A stretch of DNA of 50,120 nucleotides from JBQTIU01 sp052387815 (GTDB lineage: Bacteria > Pseudomonadota > Alphaproteobacteria > CACIAM-22H2), in NCBI GenBank assembly GCA_052387815.1, contig JBQTIU010000096.1:1-50120 (forward strand), given 5' to 3'. The notes beneath the pieces are model-generated. The model was not told the origin of the DNA and made no database searches. It was given only the letters and a program-made list of their open reading frames with translations. Shown here in pieces: positions 16,610 to 24,971 of this stretch (its first letter is position 1; every line of letters begins with the position of its first letter). The translations under genes were made by a program, and so were the position numbers.

Positions 16610-17738
16610 CTAACTGGCGGCGCTCGCCTTGGCGCCGCTGCCTTTGAGCCGTTGCATGAGCGAGGCTTCGAGGAACCGGTCGAGGTCGCCATCGAGCACG
16701 CCCGCGGGATCGCTGGTCTCGACGCTGGTGCGCAGGTCCTTGACCATCTGATAGGGCTGCAGCACGTAGGACCGGATCTGATGGCCCCAGCCGATTTCGC
16801 TCTTGGCCTCGTGCTCGGCCCGGGCCGCCGCTTCGCGCTTCTGCAGCTCGGCCTCGAACATGCGGGCGCGCAGCATCGCCATCGCGGTGGCGCGGTTGCG
16901 GTGCTGCGAGCGGTCGCTCTGGCAGGCGACCACGATATTGGTCGGGATGTGGGTGATGCGCACCGCGCTCTCGGTGCGGTTGACGTGCTGGCCGCCCGCC
17001 CCCGAGGCTCGATAGGTGTCGACCCTGAGATCGTTGTCGTTGATCTCGATGGCGATTGCATCGTCGATCACCGGGAAGACCCAGACCGAGGCGAAGCTGG
17101 TGTGGCGTCTTGCGTTGGCGTCGAACGGCGAGATGCGGACCAGGCGGTGGACGCCGCTTTCGGTCTTGAGCCAGCCGTAAGCGTTGGCGCCGATGACCTT
17201 GAGGGTCGCCGACTTGATTCCCGCCTCCTCCCCGGGGCTCTCCTCGAGGAATTCCACCTTGTATCCGTGCGCCTCGGCCCACCGCATATACATGCGCAGC
17301 AGCATCTGCGCCCAGTCCTGGGATTCGGTGCCGCCGGCGCCGGCATGAATCTCGACGAAGGCGTCGTTGGCGTCGGCCTCGCCCGAGAGCAGCGCCTCGA
17401 CGCCGCGCTGGGCGGCGGACTCTCGCAGCGCGCGCAGCGCCGCCTCGGCGTCCCTGACGACGTCCTGCTCGCCCTCGGCCTCGCCCAGTTCGATGAGGCC
17501 AAGCGCCTCGTCGAAGTCCCGCTCCAGGGCCTTGCAGCTCGCGATCGCCTTGTCGAGATGGGCGCGCTCGCGCAACACCGCTTGCGCCTTGGCCGGATCG
17601 TCCCACAGCGCCGGATCGCCGGCCCGCGCGTTCAATTCCGCGAGCCGCTCGAGCGACCGCTCCCAGTCAAAGATGCCTCCTCAGCAGTTCCATCGACCGC
17701 TTGATATCGTCGACCATGGAGGCGAGCTCGGCGCGCAT
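16610..17738 (-). CDS. prfB: peptide chain release factor 2, made by programmed +1 frameshift
   Basis: Terminates translation at UGA and UAA. The coding sequence is in two frames. Codons from the ATG at 17736-17738 encode MRAELASMVDDIKRSMELLRRHL and then meet an in-frame TGA (17667-17669). A +1 slip on CTT-TGA-C continues as DWERSLERLAELNARAGDP and the rest of RF2, giving about 375 residues in total. The codon-recognition and peptidyl-hydrolysis regions are visible, including GAGGTESQDWAQMLLRMY and the GGQ motif in RASGAGGQHVNRTESAVR. The tripeptide region is an SPF-type motif (SPFDANARRHTS). It starts 22 bp after mrcA, with GAGGAA as ribosome-binding site. Confidence 0.95.
17666..17681 (-). 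promoter_or_regulatory. prfB: prfB recoding site (SD-like AGGAGG plus CTTTGAC)
   Basis: On the minus strand AGGAGG (17676-17681) stands three bases before CTT-TGA-C (17666-17672). This is the same layout as the E. coli RF2 autoregulatory frameshift. When RF2 is scarce, slow termination at TGA lets the ribosome slip +1 from CTT to TTT and make more RF2. Confidence 0.93.
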
Positions 17739-17760
17739 GATTCCGTTCCTCGGCGTCGCC

Positions 17761-20178
17761 CTAGTATAACCCAACGGCGTCGGTCGCCGGAATGGGGAAG
17801 GACGGCGAGACGGCCGGCCGGCCGTCGAGGACGGGTCCGCCGATCGAGGCCTCGGTGCCGGGCTTGAAAGCCTCCCAGATCGCGCCCCGCTCGCCGGCCT
17901 TGGCCGGCTGGGCGGTGGCCGGATTGACCCGGACCAGCCGGATCCCCGGCGGGATGCGGAACGGAATGGCCGGCTGGTCCTTGAGCGCTGCGGCCATGAA
18001 GTCGCGGAAAATCGGCACCGCGACGCTGGCCCCGGTCTCGTTGGGGCCGAGCGTACGCGGGACATCGAAGCCCACGAACACGCCCGCGGCGAGGTCGGGC
18101 GTGAAGCCGACGAACCACGCATCGTAACTGCCGTTGGTGGTGCCGGTCTTGCCGGCGAGCGGCTTGCCGACCTCCCGGATGCGCCGGCCGGTGCCGCGCT
18201 CTACGACGCCCTGGAGCATCGACACCATCTGGTATGCGCTCGCGGCCTCGACCACCCGCGCGCGACCATCGGGCAGGATCGGCGGCGACTGCCCGTTCCA
18301 GGTGTCCGCCTCGCATCCCTCGCAAGCCCGCTGATCGTGGCGGTAGATGGTCTTGCCATTGCGGTCCTGCACCCGGTCGATCAGGGTCGGCGTGATGGCG
18401 AGGCCGCCGTTGACCAGCATCGCATAGGCGGCGGTCAGCTTGAGGAGCGTGGTCTCGCCCGCGCCCAGCGCCATCGACAATTGCCGCGGCATTCGGTCGA
18501 CGAGGCGGAAGCGCTCGGCGTAGTCGGCAACTATGTCGATGCCGATATTCTGCGCGAGCCGCACGGTCATGAGGTTGCGCGACTGTTCGATCCCGATCCG
18601 CAACGGGCTCGGGCCGAAGAAATTGTGCGCGTAATTGGCGGGCTTCCACGGCGCCAGTCCCGGACCCTGGTCGATGACGATCGGCGCGTCGAGCACCAGG
18701 CTGGCCGGCGTGAACCCGGCATCGAGCGCCGCCAGATAGACGAACGGCTTGAACGCCGAGCCGGGCTGGCGGAGCGCCTGGCTCGCGCGGTTGAACTGGC
18801 TGGCTTCGTAGCTCCAGCCGCCAGCCATCGCCAGCACGCGGCCGGTATGGGGATCGAGGGCCACGACGGCCCCACCGATATTGGGAATTTGCCGCAACCC
18901 GAACCACCGGCGCCCGTCGCCCGCGTCGATGGCGTCGATGGCCTCGACAGCGACGACGTCACCCGGGTCCAGCACATCGGCCGGCTGGCGGACCGGTGGG
19001 CCGAGGCGCTGGTGTTCGCGATGCGGACGGGCCCATTGCATCTCGGGCCACGGGATCACGCCCAGCCCGCGGTCGGCAAAGCCGATTTCGGCGCCCTCGC
19101 CGGCGGTCCCCAGCACAGCGGCAAGCTGCCATGAGGAAAGGCCGGGCGGCTTGGGCAGGGCAGCGAGCCGGCTTTCCCAACCCGCGCCGATCTCGATGCG
19201 GGCGATCGGCCCGCGCCAGCCGTGCCGGCGGTCATAGGCGAGGAGGCCCATGCGCAGCGTGCGGTCGGCAAGGTCCTGCAAGCGCGGATCGAGCGTGGTG
19301 CGCACCGACAGCCCGCCGCGATAGAGGCCCGCCTCGCCGTAGCGAGCATAGAGTTCGCGGCGCACCTCCTCGGCGAAGTAGTCGGCGCGCACCGTGTCGG
19401 CCTCGCCACGCGCGCTCAGCACGATGGGGCTCAGGCGCGCCTGCTCGGCCTCGGCCTCGCCGATCGCCCCGTCCTCGCGCAGGCGGCCGATCGCCCAATC
19501 GCGGCGAGCTTTGGCCGCCTCGGGGAAGCGCAGCGGGTGATAATTGTTGGGCGCCTTGGGCAGGGCGGCGAGATATGCCGCCTCGGCGATGGTGAGCTCG
19601 TCGAGCGATTTGTTGAAATAGTTGAGGGCAGCGGCGGCGACGCCATAGGCGCCGAAGCCGAGATAAATCTCGTTGAGGTAGAGTTCGAGGATGCGGTCCT
19701 TGGACAACGCTTCTTCGATGCGGAAGGCGAGGATCGCCTCGCGCGCCTTGCGCTCGAGCGAGACCTCGTTGGTCAACAGGAAATTCTTCGCCACCTGCTG
19801 GGTGATCGTCGAGGCGCCCATCGGCCGGCGGTTGTGGCCGAGATTGACGAGATTGACGAACGCCGCGCGCACGATGTCGGGCAGGCTGATCCCGGGATGC
19901 GAATAGAACGTCTTGTCCTCGGTCGCCAGGAAGGCGTTGATGACGCGCTTCGGGATGGCGTCGACCGGCACGAACAACCGCCGCTCGGTCGCGAACTCCG
20001 CCAGCACCCTGCCGTCGCCGGCATGGACGCGGGTGAGCGTCGGCGGCTGGTAATGGGCGAGGTCATGGTAATCGGGCAGGCCGCGACCGAAATACCACAG
20101 CCCGACCAGCCCCGCCGCGGCCACGCCGAGGATCGCAGCAACCGCCAACCCCAGCAGTCGAACAACGTACTTGCGCAT
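17761..20178 (-). CDS. mrcA: class A penicillin-binding protein 1A
   Basis: Bifunctional peptidoglycan glycosyltransferase/transpeptidase of 805 residues. It has a cytoplasmic MRKYVVR and one TM helix (about residues 8-30). The GT51 domain has the catalytic Glu in ATEDKTFYSHPG (about residue 87), then GASTITQQVAKNF and ILELYLNEIYLG. The transpeptidase domain has the nucleophile Ser in PGSAFKP (about 473), SRN (about 536) and KTGTT (about 674). An OB-like linker of about 100 residues lies between the domains. A C-terminal extension ends in IPATDAVGLY. It follows the amidase gene by 88 bp, a gap with an 8-bp GC stem (20204-20211 with 20226-20233), and precedes prfB. Confidence 0.95.
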   Translation of the reverse strand: MRKYVVRLLGLAVAAILGVAAAGLVGLWYFGRGLPDYHDLAHYQPPTLTRVHAGDGRVLAEFATERRLFVPVDAIPKRVINAFLATEDKTFYSHPGISLPDIVRAAFVNLVNLGHNRRPMGASTITQQVAKNFLLTNEVSLERKAREAILAFRIEEALSKDRILELYLNEIYLGFGAYGVAAAALNYFNKSLDELTIAEAAYLAALPKAPNNYHPLRFPEAAKARRDWAIGRLREDGAIGEAEAEQARLSPIVLSARGEADTVRADYFAEEVRRELYARYGEAGLYRGGLSVRTTLDPRLQDLADRTLRMGLLAYDRRHGWRGPIARIEIGAGWESRLAALPKPPGLSSWQLAAVLGTAGEGAEIGFADRGLGVIPWPEMQWARPHREHQRLGPPVRQPADVLDPGDVVAVEAIDAIDAGDGRRWFGLRQIPNIGGAVVALDPHTGRVLAMAGGWSYEASQFNRASQALRQPGSAFKPFVYLAALDAGFTPASLVLDAPIVIDQGPGLAPWKPANYAHNFFGPSPLRIGIEQSRNLMTVRLAQNIGIDIVADYAERFRLVDRMPRQLSMALGAGETTLLKLTAAYAMLVNGGLAITPTLIDRVQDRNGKTIYRHDQRACEGCEADTWNGQSPPILPDGRARVVEAASAYQMVSMLQGVVERGTGRRIREVGKPLAGKTGTTNGSYDAWFVGFTPDLAAGVFVGFDVPRTLGPNETGASVAVPIFRDFMAAALKDQPAIPFRIPPGIRLVRVNPATAQPAKAGERGAIWEAFKPGTEASIGGPVLDGRPAVSPSFPIPATDAVGLY

Positions 20179-20266
20179 GGAGTGAGGTCTTTTCGCCCGC
20201 CAACCCGCCCCGCACGTCCGGATCGGGGGCGGGCTGATGGGTGATTAAAGTACGTTTATGGCCGAG

Positions 20267-21610
20267 TTATGACCGCTTTCCAGGGCGGGCGAAATATTGG
20301 TCGATGGCGCGAACCACGGCCGCCGCCACCTTGGTACGGTAGTGGGGGCGGGCGAGCAGCGCTTCGTCCTGGCGATTCGACAGGTAGCCGAGCTCCAACA
20401 GAACCGAGGGAATGTCGGGCGCCTTCAAGACCGCGAACCCGGCGAACCGGTGCGGGTTGGTGGGCAGGACCTGGGCGTCCTGGGCCAGCTCGGCGACCAG
20501 GAGGCCGGCGAAAATCGCCGACAGATTCATGGATTCGCGTTGCGCGAGATCGATCAGGATGGTCGCCACATCCTTGGATTCTTGCGAGAGGTCGACGCCG
20601 CCAAGGACGTCGGCGCGGTTTTCGCGCGCCGCCAGCGCCGCGGCCTCGGCGTCCGAGGCGATCTCCGACAACGTGTAGATGCTGGCGCCGCGGATTTGCG
20701 TGTTCGCCATCGTGTCGGCATGGACCGAGATGAACAGCTCCGCCCCGGCCGTCCGCGCCTTGCCGACCCGTTCGCGCAGGCGCATGAAGACGTCGTCTTC
20801 GCGGGTCAACACCACCCGGTAACGACCAGAGGCCTCGAGCTGGCGGCGGATTTCGCGCCCCACGGCCAGCGTCAAATCCTTCTCGAAAAGGCCATTGGCG
20901 CCGATCGCGCCGGGATCGATTCCGCCGTGGCCGGGGTCGATGGCGATCAACCGCTTGGCCGGCGCCCGCGGTGCCAGCCGGGCACCCGCCGCAACGCTGG
21001 GCACGGCCGCCCCGGCGACCTGGGTTGCGGCCGGCGCTTCGGGCTTGGCGCCGGATGGCGGCGCCGGCCGGGCGCCCGCCGCAACGCTGGGCGCGGCAGC
21101 CCCGGCGACCTGGGTTGCGGCCGGCGCTTCGGGCTTGGCGCCGGATAGTTGGGGCGGCTGAAGCTCGGCCAGGAATGCGTCGAGCGAACTGGGCTCGAAG
21201 TCGAGGACCAGACGTTCGCCCCGGCGGCTGGACACGGTTTCGAACCGCGCCGCGCGCAGGCGCGCTGGCGCCGCGAGGTCGAGCACCAGCCGCCCGGTCG
21301 AGGGATCGAACGCCCCGGTGCGGTAGCCTGCGACCAGGCCGCCCGGCGCGGCCGCGGCGGCCGGCAAGTGCCACCGCAAGCCTGGAAAGTCGATCACCGC
21401 CCGCATCGGCTGGCTGAGAAAGAAAATCCGGTAGGCCGGCCGATCGGACAAGTCGATCGCAACCCGGGTCACCTCGCCTTGGTCGGCAAGCGTGACCGCC
21501 GTCGCCTTGATCGCCGGTGCGCCGGGCGCCTCGGCCGCCGGCCAGACTCCGCCGATGGCTCCCCAAAATAGGGCGAAAACGGCTGCCAACCGTCGCCAGG
21601 CATGCCACAT
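20267..21610 (-). CDS. N-acetylmuramoyl-L-alanine amidase (AMIN + Amidase_3)
   Basis: Zinc amidase of 447 residues that cleaves stem peptides from glycan strands, mainly at division. The signal peptide is RRLAAVFALFWGAIGGVWPAA. The AMIN domain (about 33-140, TRVAIDLSDRPAYRIFFLSQP) gives septal or envelope localisation. A low-complexity linker holds two 30-residue repeats (about 153-213). The catalytic Amidase_3 domain (about 220-447) has zinc ligands in DPGHGGIDPGA, FEKD and ISVHADT, plus the catalytic Glu in LLELGYLSN. The start ATG at 21608-21610 puts the signal peptide at the N-terminus. It would be AmiC-like. It is divergent from rne and heads the amidase-mrcA-prfB unit. Confidence 0.92.
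   Translation of the reverse strand: MWHAWRRLAAVFALFWGAIGGVWPAAEAPGAPAIKATAVTLADQGEVTRVAIDLSDRPAYRIFFLSQPMRAVIDFPGLRWHLPAAAAAPGGLVAGYRTGAFDPSTGRLVLDLAAPARLRAARFETVSSRRGERLVLDFEPSSLDAFLAELQPPQLSGAKPEAPAATQVAGAAAPSVAAGARPAPPSGAKPEAPAATQVAGAAVPSVAAGARLAPRAPAKRLIAIDPGHGGIDPGAIGANGLFEKDLTLAVGREIRRQLEASGRYRVVLTREDDVFMRLRERVGKARTAGAELFISVHADTMANTQIRGASIYTLSEIASDAEAAALAARENRADVLGGVDLSQESKDVATILIDLAQRESMNLSAIFAGLLVAELAQDAQVLPTNPHRFAGFAVLKAPDIPSVLLELGYLSNRQDEALLARPHYRTKVAAAVVRAIDQYFARPGKRS
20972..21151 (-). repeat. 90-bp tandem duplication inside the amidase gene
   Basis: Two consecutive 90-bp units, with the boundary near 21061, differ at only a handful of positions. Each encodes 30 residues of an Ala/Pro linker beginning SGAKPEAPAATQVAGAA. 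The reading frame is kept, so the linker is simply lengthened. The near identity suggests a recent in-frame tandem duplication. Confidence 0.85.
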
Positions 21611-21639
21611 ATTGCGGTTCCCCGAGCCTGCTTCCACTA

Positions 21640-21669
21640 GATATATCGCTGTTTGATCAACCCCTTCAA
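21640..21669 (-). promoter_or_regulatory. candidate promoter of amidase-mrcA-prfB unit
   Basis: Minus-strand TTGAAG (21664-21669) and TATATC (21640-21645) are 18 bp apart. The -10 is about 30 bp before the amidase ATG, which gives a short leader. Confidence 0.5.
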
Positions 21670-21712
21670 CCGGAAATTCGCTTGGGGTGCGGCCCGACCC
21701 CGCGAATATGGA

Positions 21713-21741
21713 TTGTCGAGGCGGGCTGCAATGTCTATCTT
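21713..21741 (+). promoter_or_regulatory. candidate rne promoter and long 5' leader
   Basis: TTGTCG (21713-21718), a 17-bp spacer and TATCTT (21736-21741) are the best plus-strand promoter in the 467-bp gap before rne. It would leave a leader of about 330 nt. That is compatible with the known practice of RNase E controlling its own mRNA through a long 5' UTR, but I cannot see a defined structure. No gene is evident in 21611-22077. Confidence 0.35.
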
Positions 21742-22077
21742 GGTTCCGCTCGCAGGGCTGCCGCGAGGACCGAATTCGGTTGCGCGGCGCCGGGCGCGCC
21801 CCCCGAAATTCCAGTGAATATCGGGCGGGTGCCCCCGCGGGCAGAAGGAATGCGGAAGGAATACGGAGGCCGGGATCGGCAATTCCCGCGGAGTAGGCGA
21901 CCGCAGGCGCGACTGCCCTTCGGTCAGGCAAAGGCGAGGGCAGCCCCTCGTCGCACCGCGACCCCCCGGCGTTGACATCATGGTGTGGCGCAGCCTCGTG
22001 CGGTCTCGAGATCGTTCCCTCGTGCCCCGCCCGGCGCGCGAGGCGCGCTTGCCCCGCCTTTTGGAGATACGACTGAA

Positions 22078-24921
22078 ATGGCCAAACGCATGCTGATTGA
22101 CGCGAACCATCCGGAGGAAACCCGGGTGGTCGTGGTCAGCGGAAACCGGCTTGAGGAATTCGACTTTGAGACATCGACGAAGAAACAGCTTAAAGGCAAC
22201 ATTTATCTCGCCAAGGTGATGCGGGTCGAGCCGTCGCTGCAGGCGGCGTTCGTCGATTTCGGCGGCAACCGCCACGGTTTCCTCGCCTTCAACGAAATCC
22301 ATCCCGACTATTACCGCCTCCCGGTCGCCGACCGGCGCGCGCTCCTGGCCGGTGAGCGCGAGGACGAGCCGGCCGGCGCAATGCCTGGCGGCCCGCCGGC
22401 CGGGCCGGCCGAGGGCGTCGGCGAGCCGGCGCCCGAAGGCGCGGCGCCCGAGCCGTTCGGCGGTCGGCCCGTCGATGGCCCGCCCCCCGAAACGCCCCCG
22501 CCCGAGGCGCCGCCCGAGGCCGGTCCACCCTACGAATCGGGGCCTTACGAGGCCGAGCCGAGCGTTGACCCGACGGCCGAAATGCTCATCCGGCGGCCCG
22601 ACGATGCTCCGCCGTTCGAGACGCCCCCGCCCGCCGCGCCGTCGGCGGCAGATTGGCAGGACGGCCCCGCCGCCGGGCCGTCTGCGCAGTTCGCCGCTCC
22701 CCTCGACGCCGTCCCGGCGTCGACCGTCGAATCGGTGGGCGGCGATGATATCGACGAGGTCGAACGGCGCCCGCGCTTCCGGCCGATGCGACATTACAAG
22801 ATCCAGGAAGTCATCAAGCGCCGGCAGGTGCTGCTGGTGCAGGTGGTCAAGGAGGAACGCGGCACCAAGGGCGCGGCGCTGACCACCTATCTGTCGCTGG
22901 CCGGGCGCTACTGCGTGGTGATGCCCAACACCGGGCGCGGCGGTGGCATCTCGCGGCGGATCGCCAGCCCGCAGGATCGCAAGCGCCTCAAGAGCATCAT
23001 GGACGAGCTCGACATCCCCGACGGCACGGCGGTGATCCTGCGCACCGCCGGGATGGAACGCAGCAAAGCCGAGATCAAGCGCGACTACGAGTACCTGATG
23101 CGCCTGTGGGAGGAGGTGCGCGATCTCACCCTCAAATCGACCGCCCCAGCCCTCGTTTACGAGGAAGGAAGCCTGATCAAACGCGCGATCCGCGACCTGT
23201 ATGCCGACGACATCGAGGAAATCCTGGTCGAAGGGGAAGACGGCTACAAGGCGGCCCGGGCGTTCATGAATATGCTGATGCCGAGTCATGTCGACTCCGT
23301 CCGTCTTTACCGCGATCCCGCGGTCCCCCTGCTGCAGCGTTTCCAGGTCGAAGACGAGATCGACGAGACCCACAGCCCAACGGTGCGCCTCAAATCGGGC
23401 GCCTATATCGTCATCGCCGCGACCGAAGCGCTGGTCGCCATCGACGTCAACTCCGGGCGCGCCACGCGCGAGCGGCACATCGAGGAAACGGCGTTCAAGA
23501 CCAATCTCGAGGCGGCCGACGAGATCGCCCGCCAGCTTCGCCTGCGCGACCTCGGGGGCCTCATCGTCATCGACTTCATCGACATGGAGGACCAGCGTAA
23601 CCAAGCGGCGGTCGAGCGCCGCCTCAAGGAAGCGATGAAGCGGGATCGCGCGCGCATCCAGATCGGGCGCATCTCGCCCTTCGGCCTGCTCGAGTTGTCG
23701 CGCCAGCGGCTGCGGCCGAGCCTCGCCGAGGTGTCGTCCGAGAAATGCCCGCATTGCGACGGCACCGGGATCGTGCGCTCGACCGAGTCGACGGCCCTGC
23801 ACGTGCTGCGCGGCATCGAGGAGGCGGGCGTGAAACAGCGCGGCGCCGAGGTCACGGTACACGTGCCGACCGCGGTCGCGCTTTACATTCTCAACCAGAA
23901 GCGGGCGGCGCTCGCCGGTATCGAGAGCCGCTACGGCTTCGCCGTCACGGTGGCCCAGGACGATGCGCTGATCCCGCCCGCGTATCGTCTCGAGCGGGGC
24001 AAGGCCTGGGCCGCCGAAGCGCCGGTGGCGCCGGCGCCGGTGCGCCCGATCATCGAGGCGCGCGGCGATAGCGTGACCCGCGAACCGGAGCCCGCGCCGC
24101 GATTGCCGGCCGCGACCGCAAGCCCCGAGCCGGCCCGCGACGGCGAACCGGCGAGCGCCGAAGCGGGCGTGGACGGCATCCGCCGCCGCCGCCGGCCCCG
24201 GCGCGGCCGCGGTGAACCCGGCGCCAGCCCGAGCCAGGCCGGGCGGGCCGCGCCATCCACGCCGGCCCGGCCGTCGCACGAGCTTGCGGCGGCGCCGATC
24301 GCCGCCGACCTCGAGGCCGGCGCGACCCCGCAGTCGACAAGCCCGCAAGCCCAGGCGCCCGCGGGTGGCGAAGCCAGGCGGCACGGCGAGCACCCGCAGG
24401 AAGGCCCGCGCCGCGGCCGGCGCCGCGGCCGGCGCGGCGGGCGCGGGCGTGGCCGGCGCGCGGTGGAGGGCGCCCCGCGCAGCGATGACAGCCCGCAGGT
24501 CGACCGGCCGATCCCAGCCCCCTATGCCCCGGCCCCCTATCCCGTCGACGCGCCGCAACCCGGCGCCGAACGCTCCGGACCGGAACGCCATTCGAGCCCG
24601 CGCATCGAGGGACCCGGGGATGCGCATGACTGGCCGTGGAACCGGCCGGCGGAACGGTTCTCCGCCGAGGCCGGCGAGGCGCCGCCCGTGGCCGCCGCGC
24701 CTGTCGAACGCGCCGCGGCCGAGCCGCGACGCTTCGAACCGGCGCCCGACCGGCCCGCGGTACCTCCGCCGACGGTGGAACGCGCCCCGCAACCGCCGCC
24801 GCGCCAGCCGGCCGCCGCCGCGCCCGTCCCCGAGGCCCCTAAACCTGAAGCCGCGCTCCCACCGCAGGCCGAGCCGCCGGCGCCGGCGCGCCAAGGCTGG
24901 TGGAGGCGGCTGACCAAGTAA
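22078..24921 (+). CDS. rne: ribonuclease E
   Basis: Endoribonuclease that processes rRNA, tRNA and mRNA and scaffolds the degradosome. It has about 947 residues. The start is the ATG at 22078, with GGAG nine bases upstream, giving MAKRMLIDANHPEETR. The S1 domain begins about residue 36 (KGNIYLAKVMRVEPSLQAAFVDFGGNRHGFL). It is interrupted by a Pro/Glu/Gly-rich insertion (about 95-235) before KIQEVIKRRQVLLVQVVKE resumes. The catalytic Mg2+ aspartates are in AIDVNSGRAT (about 455) and VIDFIDM (about 498). The Zn-link is CPHC (about 556). The C-terminal 270 residues are Arg/Ala/Pro-rich with RRRGRRGGRGRG-type RNA-binding runs, ending in GWWRRLTK. That end is duplicated 2.4 kb downstream. Confidence 0.95.
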   Translation: MAKRMLIDANHPEETRVVVVSGNRLEEFDFETSTKKQLKGNIYLAKVMRVEPSLQAAFVDFGGNRHGFLAFNEIHPDYYRLPVADRRALLAGEREDEPAGAMPGGPPAGPAEGVGEPAPEGAAPEPFGGRPVDGPPPETPPPEAPPEAGPPYESGPYEAEPSVDPTAEMLIRRPDDAPPFETPPPAAPSAADWQDGPAAGPSAQFAAPLDAVPASTVESVGGDDIDEVERRPRFRPMRHYKIQEVIKRRQVLLVQVVKEERGTKGAALTTYLSLAGRYCVVMPNTGRGGGISRRIASPQDRKRLKSIMDELDIPDGTAVILRTAGMERSKAEIKRDYEYLMRLWEEVRDLTLKSTAPALVYEEGSLIKRAIRDLYADDIEEILVEGEDGYKAARAFMNMLMPSHVDSVRLYRDPAVPLLQRFQVEDEIDETHSPTVRLKSGAYIVIAATEALVAIDVNSGRATRERHIEETAFKTNLEAADEIARQLRLRDLGGLIVIDFIDMEDQRNQAAVERRLKEAMKRDRARIQIGRISPFGLLELSRQRLRPSLAEVSSEKCPHCDGTGIVRSTESTALHVLRGIEEAGVKQRGAEVTVHVPTAVALYILNQKRAALAGIESRYGFAVTVAQDDALIPPAYRLERGKAWAAEAPVAPAPVRPIIEARGDSVTREPEPAPRLPAATASPEPARDGEPASAEAGVDGIRRRRRPRRGRGEPGASPSQAGRAAPSTPARPSHELAAAPIAADLEAGATPQSTSPQAQAPAGGEARRHGEHPQEGPRRGRRRGRRGGRGRGRRAVEGAPRSDDSPQVDRPIPAPYAPAPYPVDAPQPGAERSGPERHSSPRIEGPGDAHDWPWNRPAERFSAEAGEAPPVAAAPVERAAAEPRRFEPAPDRPAVPPPTVERAPQPPPRQPAAAAPVPEAPKPEAALPPQAEPPAPARQGWWRRLTK
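24878..24920 (+). repeat. rne 3'-end repeat, copy within rne
   Basis: The last 43 bp before the final base of the rne stop, encoding PARQGWWRRLTK. It is repeated directly at 27249-27291 with 41 of 43 positions identical. At the downstream edge of this copy the 13-bp near-palindrome CCAAGTAACTTGG (24914-24926) spans the stop codon. It is absent from the other copy, so it marks the junction with the cargo. Confidence 0.8.
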
Positions 24922-24971
24922 CTTGGCTACCGTATGGGAGCCGCCGCGTATCGGTACAATGCGACCGTTTT

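Noticed and set aside
20204..20233. Terminator between the amidase and mrcA genes
   Set aside because: An 8-bp GC stem exists but no T-run follows, so I treat the genes as one unit with at most partial attenuation.
20972..21151. CRISPR-like repeat
   Set aside because: Only two adjacent units without spacers, in a coding linker. No CRISPR array or cas gene is seen anywhere in the window.
21637..24894. A 1085-residue open frame antisense to rne
   Set aside because: Same GC artefact. The sense strand has all RNase E motifs; the antisense product is low-complexity.
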